Assembly: GCA_024637035.1 (NCBI GenBank)
Contig: JAGXFW010000009.1
Span: forward strand, 1 to 64,000
Direction of reading: 5' to 3'
Origin: Actinomycetes bacterium
GTDB lineage: Bacteria; Actinomycetota; Thermoleophilia; RBG-16-64-13
DNA length: 64,000 nt
Position 1 is the stretch's first letter. The number at the start of each line of letters is the position of its first letter. The notes under the pieces were generated by a model. The model saw nothing but the letters and a program-made list of their open reading frames with translations. It ran no database searches and had not been told where the DNA came from. The translations under genes and the position numbers were made by a program. This document shows positions 33,341-42,975 of the stretch, piece by piece.

Positions 33341-34684
33341 CTACCCGACGACCCCACACCAGTCCGCCAGTGTCAGGGCGACTATCGCGGCCACCTCGAG
33401 GACGCGGTCGATCTCCACGTACTCGTCGGCGTAGTGGGCGACGGCGGTCGTGCCGGGGCCGAACACCACGCCGGGCGTGTGTCCGACGGCTGCCAGGAGA
33501 CCCGCGTCGGTGCCCCAGGGGGAGGCGGCGATCACCGGGTCCTCACCGAGGACGTCTCGATAGCGGGCCGAGAGTACGCGCATGAAGTCCGAATCGGGAT
33601 CGACATCGCCGGGAAGCCAACGAGCGCCAAACCACTCAAGTGTCACGGGGTGCTCGGCGAACCAGGAGTCGGTGTCGGCGAGGGCTCCGAGAGACGCGGC
33701 CATCTCGGCTTGTGCCGCCTCCACAGGCTCTCCGGGGATGACGCCGAGCCGCCCTTCCAGGGTGACTCGGTCGGGCACCATCGACGGCCACTCTCCGCCC
33801 TTGATCGAGCCCACGTTCACGGGAACGGGGATGGGTGTGCCGGCGTAGAGGGGGTCGTCGATTCGGGCGTTGCGTTCCGTCTCCAGGCGACCGAGTGTGG
33901 CGAGCACGGGCAGCGTCTTCTCGATGGCGCTCACTCCCTCGTAGCGGGTTCCGCCGTGGGCGGCGCGGCCCGTCACGGTGAGACGGAACCACAGAGAACC
34001 CTGTTGCTTGGGGAAGATGCGCATGCCCGTGGGCTCCGGGACGAGCGCGGCGTCGGCAGTGTAGCCGCGGCGTATGGCGGCTAGGGTGCCCGCCCCGCCC
34101 GACTCCTCGTCGACCACGCTCTGCACGATCACGTCGCCTCGCAATCTCACGCCTAGAGATCTCAGCGCCGCCACGGCCAACAGGAGCGAGACGTTGCCGC
34201 CCTTCATGTCGCTCGCCCCGCGACCGTAGAGTCGGCCCTCGTCAACGTCCGCGGCCCAGGGATCGCGGGTCCACTGGCTCGGGTCTCCCACCGGCACCAC
34301 GTCGACGTGGCCGTTCAGGATCATCGAGCGTCCGCCGCCCGATCCCTTCCACACGCCCACCACGTTCGGGCTGCCGTCGAAGTCGGTGCGCGGTGAGCAG
34401 AAGTGGGGGTCGTCGGCCAAGGTCGGTCCGTCAGGCTCCCAGACGTCTACCTCGAGCCCGAGGATGCGCAGGTGTTCGGCGACGATCTGCTGGGCGGCCC
34501 TCTCGTGGCCTTGGGTGCTTTCAGCTTGGACGAGGCGCCGGAGCAGGTCGATCGCGTCGTCGCGCTGCTCGTCGAGCCAACGTTTCACGGGGTCGCGGAG
34601 GTCGAGGGGCGGCGCCCACTCGCCGGTGGGTGGGGTGGGGCCGCCCGAGGGTGGAGGCGGGCTGGTGGGGTCCACAGGGTTCAT
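33341..34684 (-). CDS. M20-family amidohydrolase (ArgE/DapE-like)
   Basis: A 447-residue zinc hydrolase of the M20 family, which includes acetylornithine deacetylase, succinyl-diaminopimelate desuccinylase and other N-acyl amino acid deacylases. Zinc-ligand motifs are LNGHVDVVPVG, LYGRGASDMKGG and the catalytic DEESGG; the dimerisation domain starts near FRLTVTGRAAHGG. The first ~30 residues are Pro-rich. ATG 34684 overlaps the thiolase stop by four bases, so it belongs to the catabolic operon. An N-acylated amino acid is the likely substrate. Confidence 0.9.
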   Translation of the reverse strand: MNPVDPTSPPPPSGGPTPPTGEWAPPLDLRDPVKRWLDEQRDDAIDLLRRLVQAESTQGHERAAQQIVAEHLRILGLEVDVWEPDGPTLADDPHFCSPRTDFDGSPNVVGVWKGSGGGRSMILNGHVDVVPVGDPSQWTRDPWAADVDEGRLYGRGASDMKGGNVSLLLAVAALRSLGVRLRGDVIVQSVVDEESGGAGTLAAIRRGYTADAALVPEPTGMRIFPKQQGSLWFRLTVTGRAAHGGTRYEGVSAIEKTLPVLATLGRLETERNARIDDPLYAGTPIPVPVNVGSIKGGEWPSMVPDRVTLEGRLGVIPGEPVEAAQAEMAASLGALADTDSWFAEHPVTLEWFGARWLPGDVDPDSDFMRVLSARYRDVLGEDPVIAASPWGTDAGLLAAVGHTPGVVFGPGTTAVAHYADEYVEIDRVLEVAAIVALTLADWCGVVG

Positions 34685-35904
34685 CGGGTGCCTCCGTTCG
34701 AACGGTCCTGCCATCCGAAGCCCTCGAAGATCGCCGCGATGCCCTGTCCGCCGGCCATGCAGAGGGTGACGAGCCCGTAGCGTGAGCCGCGGCGCTTCAT
34801 CTCGTGGAGTAGCGTGCCCGTGAGTTTTGCGCCGGTCGCGCCAACGGGGTGGCCCAAGGCGATGGCGCCGCCGTTGACGTTCACGCGGGCGGGGTCGAGT
34901 CCGAGTTCGCGGATGACCGCCAGGCTCTGCGCGGCGAAGGCCTCGTTGAGTTCGATCAGGTCGATGTCGTCGAGGGTGAGTCCGGCGCGGGTCAGGGCCT
35001 TCCGCGTGGCAGGGACGGGTCCGATGCCCATGATGGTGGGGTCAACGCCGGCGGCGGCGAAGGCACGCACGGCGCCCAGCGGCTCGAGACCCAGCTCGGC
35101 GGCTTTCCTCTCCGACATCATCAGCACGGCCGAGGCTCCGTCGTTCATGGGACACGAGTTGCCGGGGGTGACGGTGCCACCCTCCACGAAGACGGCGGGC
35201 AGTTTGGCCAGGCTCTCGAGGGTTGCGTCCGGGCGGACGCTCTCGTCTGCCGCGAAAAGCCGCGTCTCCCGGCGTTCTCGCACGGTGACCGGAACGAGTT
35301 CGTCGGCGAAGCGACCGGCTTGTTGGGCGGCATGAGCCCGCCGGTGGCTCTCGATGGCGAACAGGTCCTGCTCTTCGCGGGTGATGTCGTAGCGGCGGGC
35401 CAGGTTCTCGGCGGTCACGCCCATGTGCACGCCGGCCAGGGAGCAGGTGAGGCCGTCGGCCAAGATGGCGTCTTCGACGATCGTGTCGCCCAGCCGTGCG
35501 CCCCACCGGTGGTCGCGTAGGAGATGAGGGGTACGGGTCATGTTCTCTACGCCACCGGCTACCACGACATCGGCTTGCCCGGTCATGATGGTCTGAGCCG
35601 CCAGCGTAATGGCTTTGAGCGAGGAGCCGCAGGCCTTGATCACCACGTAGGCGGGGGTGTCGACGGGGAAGCCCGCCCGCTGAGAGCTGATGCGGGCTGA
35701 GTTCAGGCCGCCGCCATGCACGTAGCCGTGGCCGAAGACCACCTCCTCTACCAGCGAAGCGTCGACTCCACTGTCCTCCATCAGGGCTTCAAGTACGATA
35801 CGGCCGAGTTCGGCCGCGGGGAGGTCACGGAGTGACTTGCCGAAAGCCCCCACAGGGGTCCGGCGGGCGGCCACGATCACTGCCTGCTGCATCTCCTGGT
35901 GCAT
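34681..35904 (-). CDS. Acetyl-CoA acyltransferase (thiolase)
   Basis: A 407-residue thiolase, which cleaves 3-ketoacyl-CoA with CoA to acetyl-CoA and a shorter acyl-CoA, or works in reverse. The nucleophilic cysteine is in IKACGSSLKAI (about residue 92), with GHPVGATGAK (catalytic His) and LCMAGGQG (second Cys) near the C-terminus. It lies 87 bases after the CoA-transferase genes on the same strand, which suggests it splits the 3-oxoacyl-CoA made there, for example acetoacetyl-CoA. Confidence 0.93.
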   Translation of the reverse strand: MHQEMQQAVIVAARRTPVGAFGKSLRDLPAAELGRIVLEALMEDSGVDASLVEEVVFGHGYVHGGGLNSARISSQRAGFPVDTPAYVVIKACGSSLKAITLAAQTIMTGQADVVVAGGVENMTRTPHLLRDHRWGARLGDTIVEDAILADGLTCSLAGVHMGVTAENLARRYDITREEQDLFAIESHRRAHAAQQAGRFADELVPVTVRERRETRLFAADESVRPDATLESLAKLPAVFVEGGTVTPGNSCPMNDGASAVLMMSERKAAELGLEPLGAVRAFAAAGVDPTIMGIGPVPATRKALTRAGLTLDDIDLIELNEAFAAQSLAVIRELGLDPARVNVNGGAIALGHPVGATGAKLTGTLLHEMKRRGSRYGLVTLCMAGGQGIAAIFEGFGWQDRSNGGTR

Positions 35905-35991
35905 CGCTCTACCTTCTTGTCGTTCGGTTCTCGGGTCCGCCCGCGCGTTGTCGGGCCGGTCGGCCGAAGGTCGTGCGCGTCGCGGTACGCC

Positions 35992-36693
35992 TCAGAACAC
36001 TCCGGGTGGGTCGGGCACCAAGAGCGGTGCGCCGGTGAGCGCCGCCACCTCGTTCACCGAGTGGCCTTGCGCCACCTCTTTCAGCACTAGGCCCTCGGGG
36101 GTCACCTCGATGACGGCCAACTCGGTCACGATGAGGTGAACGCATCGTTCGGCCGTCAGAGGCAAGGTGCACTCGGTCACTATCTTGGGCTCGCCGTCCT
36201 TGCTGGTGTGCGTGGTGATCGCCACCACTCTGCGTGCCTTCTGAGCCAGCTCCATGGCGCCGCCCATGCCGGGTACCCGGCGTCCGGGCACGAGCCAATT
36301 GGCCAGATCACCCCGGGCGCTCACCTGCAGGGCGCCGAGGATGGTCATATCCAGCCGTCCCCGACGGATCATGCCGAAGGCCACCGTGCTGTCGAAGTAC
36401 GAGGCGCCGGGCGTCTCGCTCACCGGCAGCCCCCCCGCGTTGGTAAGGTGACCGTTCTCGTGACCCGGCGGCGGAGCCGCCCCATAGCCGAGCATGCCGT
36501 TCTCGGCTTGGAAGATCACTCCGATGTCGTGCGGCACGAAATCGGCTACCAGAGTCGGAACGCCGATGCCCAGGTTGACCACCGTGCCCGGCACTATCTC
36601 CCGGGCCGCGCGCTCGGCGATGCGTCGGCGGACGTCGGCCGGATCGCCTCCGGTGCCGACGACGCCTCCGGGGCGTGGCGCGCGCGCACTCAT
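35992..36693 (-). CDS. 3-oxoacid CoA-transferase subunit B
   Basis: A 233-residue beta subunit of a family I CoA-transferase (ScoB/AtoA-like), which moves CoA from a donor such as succinyl-CoA or acetyl-CoA to a 3-oxoacid. The catalytic glutamate is in QAENGMLGYG; other family stretches are VVNLGIGVPTLVADFVP and RGRLDMTILGALQVS. ATG 36693 overlaps the alpha-subunit stop by four bases; the frame beyond it to 36786 is a shadow of that gene. Confidence 0.93.
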   Translation of the reverse strand: MSARAPRPGGVVGTGGDPADVRRRIAERAAREIVPGTVVNLGIGVPTLVADFVPHDIGVIFQAENGMLGYGAAPPPGHENGHLTNAGGLPVSETPGASYFDSTVAFGMIRRGRLDMTILGALQVSARGDLANWLVPGRRVPGMGGAMELAQKARRVVAITTHTSKDGEPKIVTECTLPLTAERCVHLIVTELAVIEVTPEGLVLKEVAQGHSVNEVAALTGAPLLVPDPPGVF

Positions 36694-37415
36694 GCCTGCT
36701 CCTTCCGCTGCTCCCAGACCCAGGTCCAGTGGATTCCCTCGCTCTGCACCACCATGTCGACGAAGATGCCTGGTGTGACTATGCACTCGGGGTCGAGCGC
36801 TCCTATCGGTACGATCTCGTCGGCTTCGGCGATGGTGATGTCGCCGGCCATGGCGACGAAGGGGTTGAAGTTGCGGGCGGTCTTGTCGAACACCAAGTTG
36901 CCCAGGGCGTCGGCCTTAGCCGCATAGACGATGGCGACCTCGGCCGTGAGGGCGGGCTCCACCAGGAAGGTGCGGCCCTCCAACTCCAGCGTGGTCTTGC
37001 CCGTTTCCGCAACCGTACCGAGGCCCACGTCTACCAGCACGCCGCCGAGTCCCACGCCTCCGGCGCGGATGCGCTCGGCAAGGGTGCCCTGGGGGGAGAA
37101 CTCCACTTCGAGTTCGCCGCGGCTCATCTGGTCGCCGGCGATCGGGTTCGAGCCGATATGTGAGGCCAGCAGTCGCCGCACCCGGTGATTCACGAAGAGA
37201 GGTCCGGGTCCCACCTCGGGGAAGCCGGCGTCGTTACCGATCAGCGAGAGGTTGGTGACGCCCTTCTCGAGGATCCCTTTGGTGAGGGTAGGCGGAGTGC
37301 CGATGCCGCCGAAGCCGCCGTACATCAGGGTCATCCCGTCGTGGAAGAACTCGAGGGCGCGAGCGAGCGGAACCACCTTGTTCTCGCGCGGCGGCAACGG
37401 CGGATGGGCATTCAT
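36690..37415 (-). CDS. 3-oxoacid CoA-transferase subunit A
   Basis: A 241-residue alpha subunit (ScoA/AtoD-like). The CoA-binding Gly-rich segment MYGGFGGIGTPPTL and the stretches GNDAGFPEVGPG, GTLAERIRAGGVG and ARNFNPFVAMAGDITI are typical. It starts within the aminotransferase stop (four-base ATGA overlap) and ends overlapping the beta subunit start, so the three genes are translated together. This ties the aminotransferase product, a keto acid, to CoA activation. Confidence 0.93.
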   Translation of the reverse strand: MNAHPPLPPRENKVVPLARALEFFHDGMTLMYGGFGGIGTPPTLTKGILEKGVTNLSLIGNDAGFPEVGPGPLFVNHRVRRLLASHIGSNPIAGDQMSRGELEVEFSPQGTLAERIRAGGVGLGGVLVDVGLGTVAETGKTTLELEGRTFLVEPALTAEVAIVYAAKADALGNLVFDKTARNFNPFVAMAGDITIAEADEIVPIGALDPECIVTPGIFVDMVVQSEGIHWTWVWEQRKEQA

Positions 37416-38737
37416 CGCAGCGTGGCCTCCAAAGCCGTCAATGAGTGGTCCAAGAGGTCGCCGAGCAGGTCGAGTTCTGCTTCGTCGATCGTGAGTGGTG
37501 GCGCGATGATCACCGCGTCGCCGGGCCCTTCACCCGCTCCGGTGAGCGCCGGGTAGATCAGCAGGCCCTCCTCTTGCGCCGCCGCGACCAGCCGGGCCGT
37601 GATTCGGGCGTTGATCGGGAACGGCGCGCGGGTCACCGGATCCGCCACGAGTTCGAGCCCCCACAGGAGTCCGAGGCCGCGTACGTCGCCCACGACTGGG
37701 TGGCGGGCCTTCAACTGCTCCAAACGCCCGCCGAGAGTTGGGCCAAGGGCCGCCGCCCGGCTTGGCAGGTCGTGCTTCTGCACGTACTGCACCACCGCAA
37801 GGCCGACAGCGCAGGAGAGCGGGTTCGCCGAATAGGTATGGCCGCTCATGATCACGCCCGAGCCGGCGCGGATCGTCTGAACCAGACGGTCGCTCGCCAG
37901 GGTGGCGGCCAAAGGCGTGTATCCGGCGCTCAGTCCCTTGCCCAGGGCGATCAGGTCGGGGTCGACGCCCCAGTGCGCCATGGCGAACATCGCCCCGGTT
38001 CGCCCCATCGCCGTCATGACCTCGTCGGCGATGAACAGCACCTCGTTGCGGTCGCAGATCTCGCGGATGCGCTGGAAGTAGCCGTTGGGCGGCACGATGG
38101 CGCCGCCTGCCGCGCCTATGATGGGTTCCGCCATGAAAGCGGCCACATGTTCGGCTCCCAGCCGATCGATGTTGCTTTGGAGGTCGTCCGCGCAGGCCAC
38201 ATCGCATTCCGGATAGGTCTTCCCGAGCGGGCAACGGTAGCAGTACGGGGGCACAACCACAGCGTTGGGTGTGAGCAGCGGTTCGAAGAGGCTCCGGCGT
38301 GTGCGGTGCCCGGACATGGAAAGGGCGCCGAGCGTGATCCCGTGGTAGCTCAAGCGGCGCGAGAGTACGACGGTCTTCTCGGGACGGCCCGCTTCCCGCC
38401 AGTACTGCACGGCCATCTTCTGCGCGGTCTCGGTGGCCTCGGAACCGCTGTTCACGAAGAAGGTCCAGCAGATATCCCCGGGAGCGAGTTGCTCGAGGAG
38501 GGCGGCCAAGTCGTCGGCCGACTGGTTGCGGAACTGCAGGCGGTAGCTGAAAGCTACGCGCTGGGCCTGCTCGGTCATGACATCAACGATCTCTCGGAGT
38601 CCGTGGCCGAGCCCGGCGGTGACGGCTCCCGAGCAGCCGTCGAGATAGCGCCGGCCCTCACTGTCGGTCAGGAAGACACCGTCCCCAAAGGCCACAGTAG
38701 GGTAGTCGCCGTCGAGCAATGGTTGGATCAGGGGCAT
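37412..38737 (-). CDS. Class III PLP-dependent aminotransferase
   Basis: A 441-residue omega-amino-acid-type aminotransferase. PLP contacts are NSGSEATETA and LFIADEVMTAMGRTG; the Schiff-base lysine is in LIALGKGLSAGYTPL. An insertion with four cysteines (CYRCPLGKTYPECDVACA) is shared by a subset of this family. Members act on amino groups away from the alpha carbon (beta-alanine, GABA, beta-amino acids, diamines). ATG 38737 has GGAGG 9-10 bases upstream. It leads an operon with CoA-transferase, thiolase and M20 genes. Confidence 0.92.
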   Translation of the reverse strand: MPLIQPLLDGDYPTVAFGDGVFLTDSEGRRYLDGCSGAVTAGLGHGLREIVDVMTEQAQRVAFSYRLQFRNQSADDLAALLEQLAPGDICWTFFVNSGSEATETAQKMAVQYWREAGRPEKTVVLSRRLSYHGITLGALSMSGHRTRRSLFEPLLTPNAVVVPPYCYRCPLGKTYPECDVACADDLQSNIDRLGAEHVAAFMAEPIIGAAGGAIVPPNGYFQRIREICDRNEVLFIADEVMTAMGRTGAMFAMAHWGVDPDLIALGKGLSAGYTPLAATLASDRLVQTIRAGSGVIMSGHTYSANPLSCAVGLAVVQYVQKHDLPSRAAALGPTLGGRLEQLKARHPVVGDVRGLGLLWGLELVADPVTRAPFPINARITARLVAAAQEEGLLIYPALTGAGEGPGDAVIIAPPLTIDEAELDLLGDLLDHSLTALEATLR

Positions 38738-38819
38738 GTGACGGTCGCCTCCTCGTGCGCGCGCCCGGGCCTTCGCGGGCCGCGCCGTAGGGTGTGAGGT
38801 GTCGGGGTGTGGCTTGTTG

Positions 38820-38833
38820 TACTATCGGTAGTA
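38820..38833 (+). promoter_or_regulatory. Inverted repeat before the PucR-type gene
   Basis: TACTA-TCGG-TAGTA has perfect five-base arms. It lies in the 170-base divergent gap between the aminotransferase operon and the PucR-type regulator gene, where an operator for that regulator would be expected. The assignment is a guess from position. Confidence 0.4.
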
Positions 38834-38907
38834 GTCAACCGCCCTCCGCCCAGTGGTAGGGAGGATTTGGTTGTCCGAGATGTCCACACCGGGAGGGATT
38901 CCGTAGC

Positions 38908-40602
38908 ATGGCCATCACAGTGCGAGAAGCGCTGGACATCGAGCCCCTCGCCCGTGGGCGTCTCGTCGGCGGCCGGCGCGGGCTCGATCGGGTCATTCGC
39001 TGGGTGACCATCGTCGAGGTGCTGGAGGACGTGGGACTGCTCCAAGAAGGCGAGCTCTTGGTCACCACCGCCTACGAGCTCGAGAACGATCTCGAACGGC
39101 GACGCACCTACATCTCCGACCTCGCGGAGCGGAAGCTGGCGGGAGTGGCTGTGCTCACCGGGTTCTACATCAAGGAAGTGCCTACCGAACTGATCGAGCA
39201 GGCCGATGAGCACGGACTGCCTCTCATCCAACTCCCGCCCAACATCAGCTTCTCCGACATCACCCGTGCCCTGCTCGAGCGCATAGTCAACCGCCAGTAC
39301 GAGCTCATGCACGCCTCGGAGAGCGTCCACCGGGAGCTCACCGAACTTGCTCTGGGCGATCGGGATTTGGAGGACATCACAGCCGTGGTCGCCCGCTGGA
39401 CGGGTGGCTGGGTGACGGTGAACGACAAGCGCGGAGAACGGTTGGCCGAGGCCGGCGAGTCCTTCGGCGAGCGGGGCCCCGCGGTGCTCGTTCGTATGCG
39501 CGGCAAGCTCGGGGACGACGTCCTCGAGTCGCGGCAAGAAGCCACCGTGGTCGACGCGGAGACCGGCAGTGCTTACTCGGGCCTCTCGGTTCCCGTGCGG
39601 GCGGGTGGCCGTCGCTTTGGCACCCTCGTGTTGGTGAAGCGGAAGGGCAGTCTTCAGGATCTGGACCGGGTGGCCCTGGGCCACGCTTCCACTGTGGGGG
39701 CGCTCATCCTCATGCGTCGAGAGGCGGTGGTCGATGAAGCCCGGCGTCTTCGCGGAGACTTCCTCGATCGGGTCCTTGCCGGCACGAGCGCTCGCGATCC
39801 GGTCTCCGTCGTGGAGCAGGCTCGACGGTTCGGGTGCGATCTGACGAGACCCCACGTGGCGGTGGTCTTCAGGATGCGCTTGGCCGGTCTCGGTGCGCGT
39901 GGCATGGGGCGGACGGTCGAGACCGTCAGCCGGGAGGCCTTTGCGGCTCGCAGGGCGGCGGCCGGACGCCTGTTGCGTGCCGTGGAACACGTCCTCGTTG
40001 GTGACGACCGGAGCGTCTTGGTGCGGGAACGCGAGGGCGATGTGTTGGCTCTGATCGGCGCCGACGACCCAACCGAACCGGCCCGACTGGCGCGCGAGGT
40101 GCTGGAGCGATGGGGTGCGCCCCGACCGGGGGAAGGCCCCTTGGCGGCGGGCTTGGGCGAGCGGGCGGACGATATCCCGGCGTTCGCGCGGAGCGCCGTT
40201 CAAGCCCATGACGCCGCCCGCCTCGGGCCGCTCTTGCCTGGAGCCCCGGTCGTGCTGGAGCACCATGACCTTGGCGTCTTCCGCCTCGTGGCCGACATGG
40301 AGCGACGGAAGGTGGATCTGGAAGCCGCCGCCGCCTCTGCTTTGGGGCCTCTGGCCGATGCGACCGTGCGGGCCCGCCGCATGCTCGAGACGCTGGAGGC
40401 CTACCTGGAGAACGACGGCAACCTGCAGGCCACTGCCGCCGCCTTGTTCGTACACCGTCACACGTTGCGCTACCGGCTCCGGCGCATCGAGGAACTGACG
40501 GGTCGGCGTCTGCGCGATCCGCTGGACCGCCTTGAGTTCCACCTGGGCTCCGCTCTCCTGCGCTATCGGCTGCTGCGGCGCGCGCAGGGCGGCGAGCCGT
40601 GA
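38908..40602 (+). CDS. PucR/CdaR-family transcription regulator
   Basis: A 564-residue regulator. The N-terminal PucR domain spans about residues 5-130 (LDRVIRWVTIVEV, LQEGELLVTTAYEL), a GGDEF-like CdaR domain about 285-435, and the C-terminal helix-turn-helix (HTH_30) is in ENDGNLQATAAALFVHRHTL with RYRLRRIEELTGR. Family members activate purine or amino-acid catabolism in response to substrate. A GGGAGGG stands about 11 bases before the ATG. It is divergent from the aminotransferase operon and convergent with the second amino-acid transporter, and is the likely controller of both. Confidence 0.9.
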   Translation: MAITVREALDIEPLARGRLVGGRRGLDRVIRWVTIVEVLEDVGLLQEGELLVTTAYELENDLERRRTYISDLAERKLAGVAVLTGFYIKEVPTELIEQADEHGLPLIQLPPNISFSDITRALLERIVNRQYELMHASESVHRELTELALGDRDLEDITAVVARWTGGWVTVNDKRGERLAEAGESFGERGPAVLVRMRGKLGDDVLESRQEATVVDAETGSAYSGLSVPVRAGGRRFGTLVLVKRKGSLQDLDRVALGHASTVGALILMRREAVVDEARRLRGDFLDRVLAGTSARDPVSVVEQARRFGCDLTRPHVAVVFRMRLAGLGARGMGRTVETVSREAFAARRAAAGRLLRAVEHVLVGDDRSVLVREREGDVLALIGADDPTEPARLAREVLERWGAPRPGEGPLAAGLGERADDIPAFARSAVQAHDAARLGPLLPGAPVVLEHHDLGVFRLVADMERRKVDLEAAAASALGPLADATVRARRMLETLEAYLENDGNLQATAAALFVHRHTLRYRLRRIEELTGRRLRDPLDRLEFHLGSALLRYRLLRRAQGGEP

Positions 40603-40619
40603 TGCGTCGAGAGCGGGTC

Positions 40620-41342
40620 TCATAGCACCTGGCTGAGGAACCGCTGGGTCCGCTCGTGAGTAGGCGCGGTGAAGAGCAGTTCGGGCGTGGTGTCCTCGAT
40701 GATCTGCCCGTCGTCCAGCATGATCGCTCGGTCGGCCACCTCGCGCGCAAAGCCCATCTCGTGGGTCACGACGACCATGGTCATGCCGCTCTTCGCGAGG
40801 TCCTTCATCACCTGGAGCACTTCACCCACCAGCTCGGGGTCAAGGGCGGAGGTCACTTCATCGAACAGCATGACATCGGGGCTCATGGCCAGAGCGCGGG
40901 CAATAGCCACCCGCTGCTTTTGGCCACCGGAGAGCTGAGATGGGTAGGAGTCCTCCTTGTCGGCGAGGCCCACGCGCTGGAGAAGATCCCGGGCCGTGGC
41001 CCGGGCCTCTTCCTTCGACAGCTTCTTCACATTGATGGGCGCCATGGTGATGTTCTCGATGGCGCTCATGTGAGGGAAGAGGTTGAAGTGCTGGAAGACC
41101 ATGCCCACGTGCTCGCGTACGTCGTCCAGGTCGTCCTTGCCAGGAACGACGCTCTTGCCGAGGAGTTCTATCGTCCCCTCCTGGGCGATCTCGAGGAAGT
41201 TGAGACAGCGGAGCAACGTGCTCTTGCCCGAACCACTCGGCCCGATCAGCACGACCACCTCGCTCTGCTCGACGTCGAGGTCGATGCCCTTCAGCACGTG
41301 GAGCGCACCAAAGTGCTTATGCAATCCGCGTACGTGTATCAC
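40620..41342 (-). CDS. Polar amino acid ABC transporter ATPase
   Basis: A 240-residue family 3 (GlnQ-like) ATP-binding subunit. Walker A is GPSGSGKST, signature [15 protein letters not shown], Walker [13 protein letters not shown] (a Val where Pro is usual), switch His in VTHEMGF. GTG 41342 has GGGAGG five bases upstream and lies 26 bases inside the permease gene. It completes the binding protein-permease-ATPase set of the second amino-acid importer. Confidence 0.95.
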   Translation of the reverse strand: MIHVRGLHKHFGALHVLKGIDLDVEQSEVVVLIGPSGSGKSTLLRCLNFLEIAQEGTIELLGKSVVPGKDDLDDVREHVGMVFQHFNLFPHMSAIENITMAPINVKKLSKEEARATARDLLQRVGLADKEDSYPSQLSGGQKQRVAIARALAMSPDVMLFDEVTSALDPELVGEVLQVMKDLAKSGMTMVVVTHEMGFAREVADRAIMLDDGQIIEDTTPELLFTAPTHERTQRFLSQVL

Positions 41343-42006
41343 GTTGCCTCCCGCTGTTGGCCTTGTCCATGCGCGACTCGAGTCGTTGGACCAGGAGTGT
41401 GAAGATCAATACCAGCACGAGGTAGTACAGGCCCGCGACCATATAGGTCTCGAAGGGCTGGAAATTCTCGGCCTGGGCGCTGAGGGCGGCGCCATACAGC
41501 TCGGCCACGCCGAGGTATGCCACCAGCGAAGAGTCCTTGAGACCGATGATGAACTGGTTGCCGAGAGGCGGTACGGCCCGGCGGAAGGCCTGAGGCAGGA
41601 TCACCAGCCGCATAGACTTCCAGTGCGAGACACCTAGAGAACGGGAGGCCTCCATCTGCCCCTTGTCTATCGACTGGATCGCTCCCCGGAAGATCTCAGC
41701 CACGTAGGCGCCGGAGTGGATGGCCAACGCCAGCGAACCGGCCCAAAAGGAAGGCAGCACGACGATAGACGTGATCCCGAAATAGAGGAACATCAGCTGG
41801 ACGATGAGGGGGGTCCCGCGGATCACCGCGATGTACACGTGGGCCACCCAGTTCAAGGCCCGGTTGTCCGAGAGCTTGAGGAATGCGACCAAGAGACCGA
41901 GCACCATGGCCAGCACCAAGGAGACGGACGTGAGCTTCAGCGTCATGCCCGTAGCGTTCAGGAAGGGCACGAAGTGCTCTTGAAGGATCTCCCAGAAGTC
42001 GATCAC
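41317..42006 (-). CDS. Polar amino acid ABC transporter permease
   Basis: A 229-residue HisM/GlnP-type inner-membrane permease with about five helices. The EAA loop reads [20 protein letters not shown] followed by ILPQAFR. GTG 42006 has AGGAG about 10 bases upstream. It lies 88 bases after the binding-protein gene and overlaps the ATPase gene by 26 bases. As the only permease it should act as a homodimer. Confidence 0.94.
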   Translation of the reverse strand: MIDFWEILQEHFVPFLNATGMTLKLTSVSLVLAMVLGLLVAFLKLSDNRALNWVAHVYIAVIRGTPLIVQLMFLYFGITSIVVLPSFWAGSLALAIHSGAYVAEIFRGAIQSIDKGQMEASRSLGVSHWKSMRLVILPQAFRRAVPPLGNQFIIGLKDSSLVAYLGVAELYGAALSAQAENFQPFETYMVAGLYYLVLVLIFTLLVQRLESRMDKANSGRQRDTRTRIA

Positions 42007-42094
42007 GGACGTCGTCTCCTATCGTCGGAGGGGGAGCGACGACGCGCCGGCGGGGTCGCCGCGGGCGCGTCGAATGCTGCAGGAGGAGGCAATC

Positions 42095-42904
42095 CTATTC
42101 CCCCAGGATGTTCCGTCCCAGCCACTTCGTGCTGATCGCGTCGTAGGTGCCGTCGGCGATGATGGCGTCAAGGGCGGCGTTCAGATCGGCGAGGAGGGCG
42201 GTGTCTTCCTTCCGGACCGTGATTCCCATCTCATCTATGTAGAGAGGCTCCGCCACATCTTTGATCTCAAGGCCGTTCTCCATGATGGCGGAGAAGCCGA
42301 CCACCGCGTCCGTGATAACCGCGTCGATGCGGCCGGTGGTGAGGTCTTGCAGAGCGATCACGTCGCTGTCGTAGCCCACGACCTTGTCTTCATCGGTGAG
42401 GGTGACCGCGATGTCCTTGAAGGTGGAGGCTTTCACCACGCCGATCTTCTTGCCGGCCAGGTCTTCTGGGCTATTGATATCGGTGTTGTCGGCCCCCACG
42501 AAGATCTGGGCTCCCGAGCGGTAGTACGGGTTCGTGAAGCTCACCTGTTCGAGGCGCGTCTCGGTGATGGCCATGCTGCCGATGATCACGTCGTACTTCT
42601 TCGACTTCAGGCCTTCGATGATGGTCTCCCACGGGTTGGTCACCGGGTTGGCCGTCATGCCCATCTGCTCGGCCAGGGCTTGGCCGATCTCGACGTCGAA
42701 GCCCACCAGTTCGCCGTCTTTCGTGAAGTTGAACGGTTTGTACAAGCCGGACATCGCGTAGGTGAGTTCCGCCTTCGGTGCCTCGGTGGTGGCAGTGTCG
42801 CCGCCGCAGCTGGCGAGCACGGCGACGGCCAGCACAAGAACCAGCAGTAGAATAAGCGGTTTGGAGAGTTTCTCCACGGATGGACCCCCTTCAGGATTGG
42901 ACAT
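42095..42904 (-). CDS. Amino acid ABC transporter substrate-binding lipoprotein
   Basis: A 269-residue family 3 solute-binding protein with a lipoprotein signal (LILLLVLVLAVAVLASC; lipobox LASC). Family motifs include YKPFNFTKDGELVGFDVEIG, WETIIEGLKSKKYDVIIGSM and FTNPYYRSG. Two starts compete. ATG 42904 has a -10 box TATAGT eight bases upstream, as in leaderless genes; GTG 42877 has AAGGGGG seven bases upstream and gives a more compact signal peptide. It heads the second amino-acid importer operon near the aminotransferase locus. Confidence 0.93.
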   Translation of the reverse strand: MSNPEGGPSVEKLSKPLILLLVLVLAVAVLASCGGDTATTEAPKAELTYAMSGLYKPFNFTKDGELVGFDVEIGQALAEQMGMTANPVTNPWETIIEGLKSKKYDVIIGSMAITETRLEQVSFTNPYYRSGAQIFVGADNTDINSPEDLAGKKIGVVKASTFKDIAVTLTDEDKVVGYDSDVIALQDLTTGRIDAVITDAVVGFSAIMENGLEIKDVAEPLYIDEMGITVRKEDTALLADLNAALDAIIADGTYDAISTKWLGRNILGE

Positions 42905-42912
42905 ACAACCTC

Positions 42913-42918
42913 ACTATA
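42913..42918 (-). promoter_or_regulatory. -10 box of the second amino-acid importer
   Basis: TATAGT (minus strand) is a five-of-six match to the consensus and lies eight bases before the ATG at 42904. The transcript would start within about two bases of that ATG. Confidence 0.45.
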
Positions 42919-42975
42919 GCCACATCACCGGTTCCGCGATATCGGGCTGTTCGGTGGAATCTGCGGCCACGGTTT

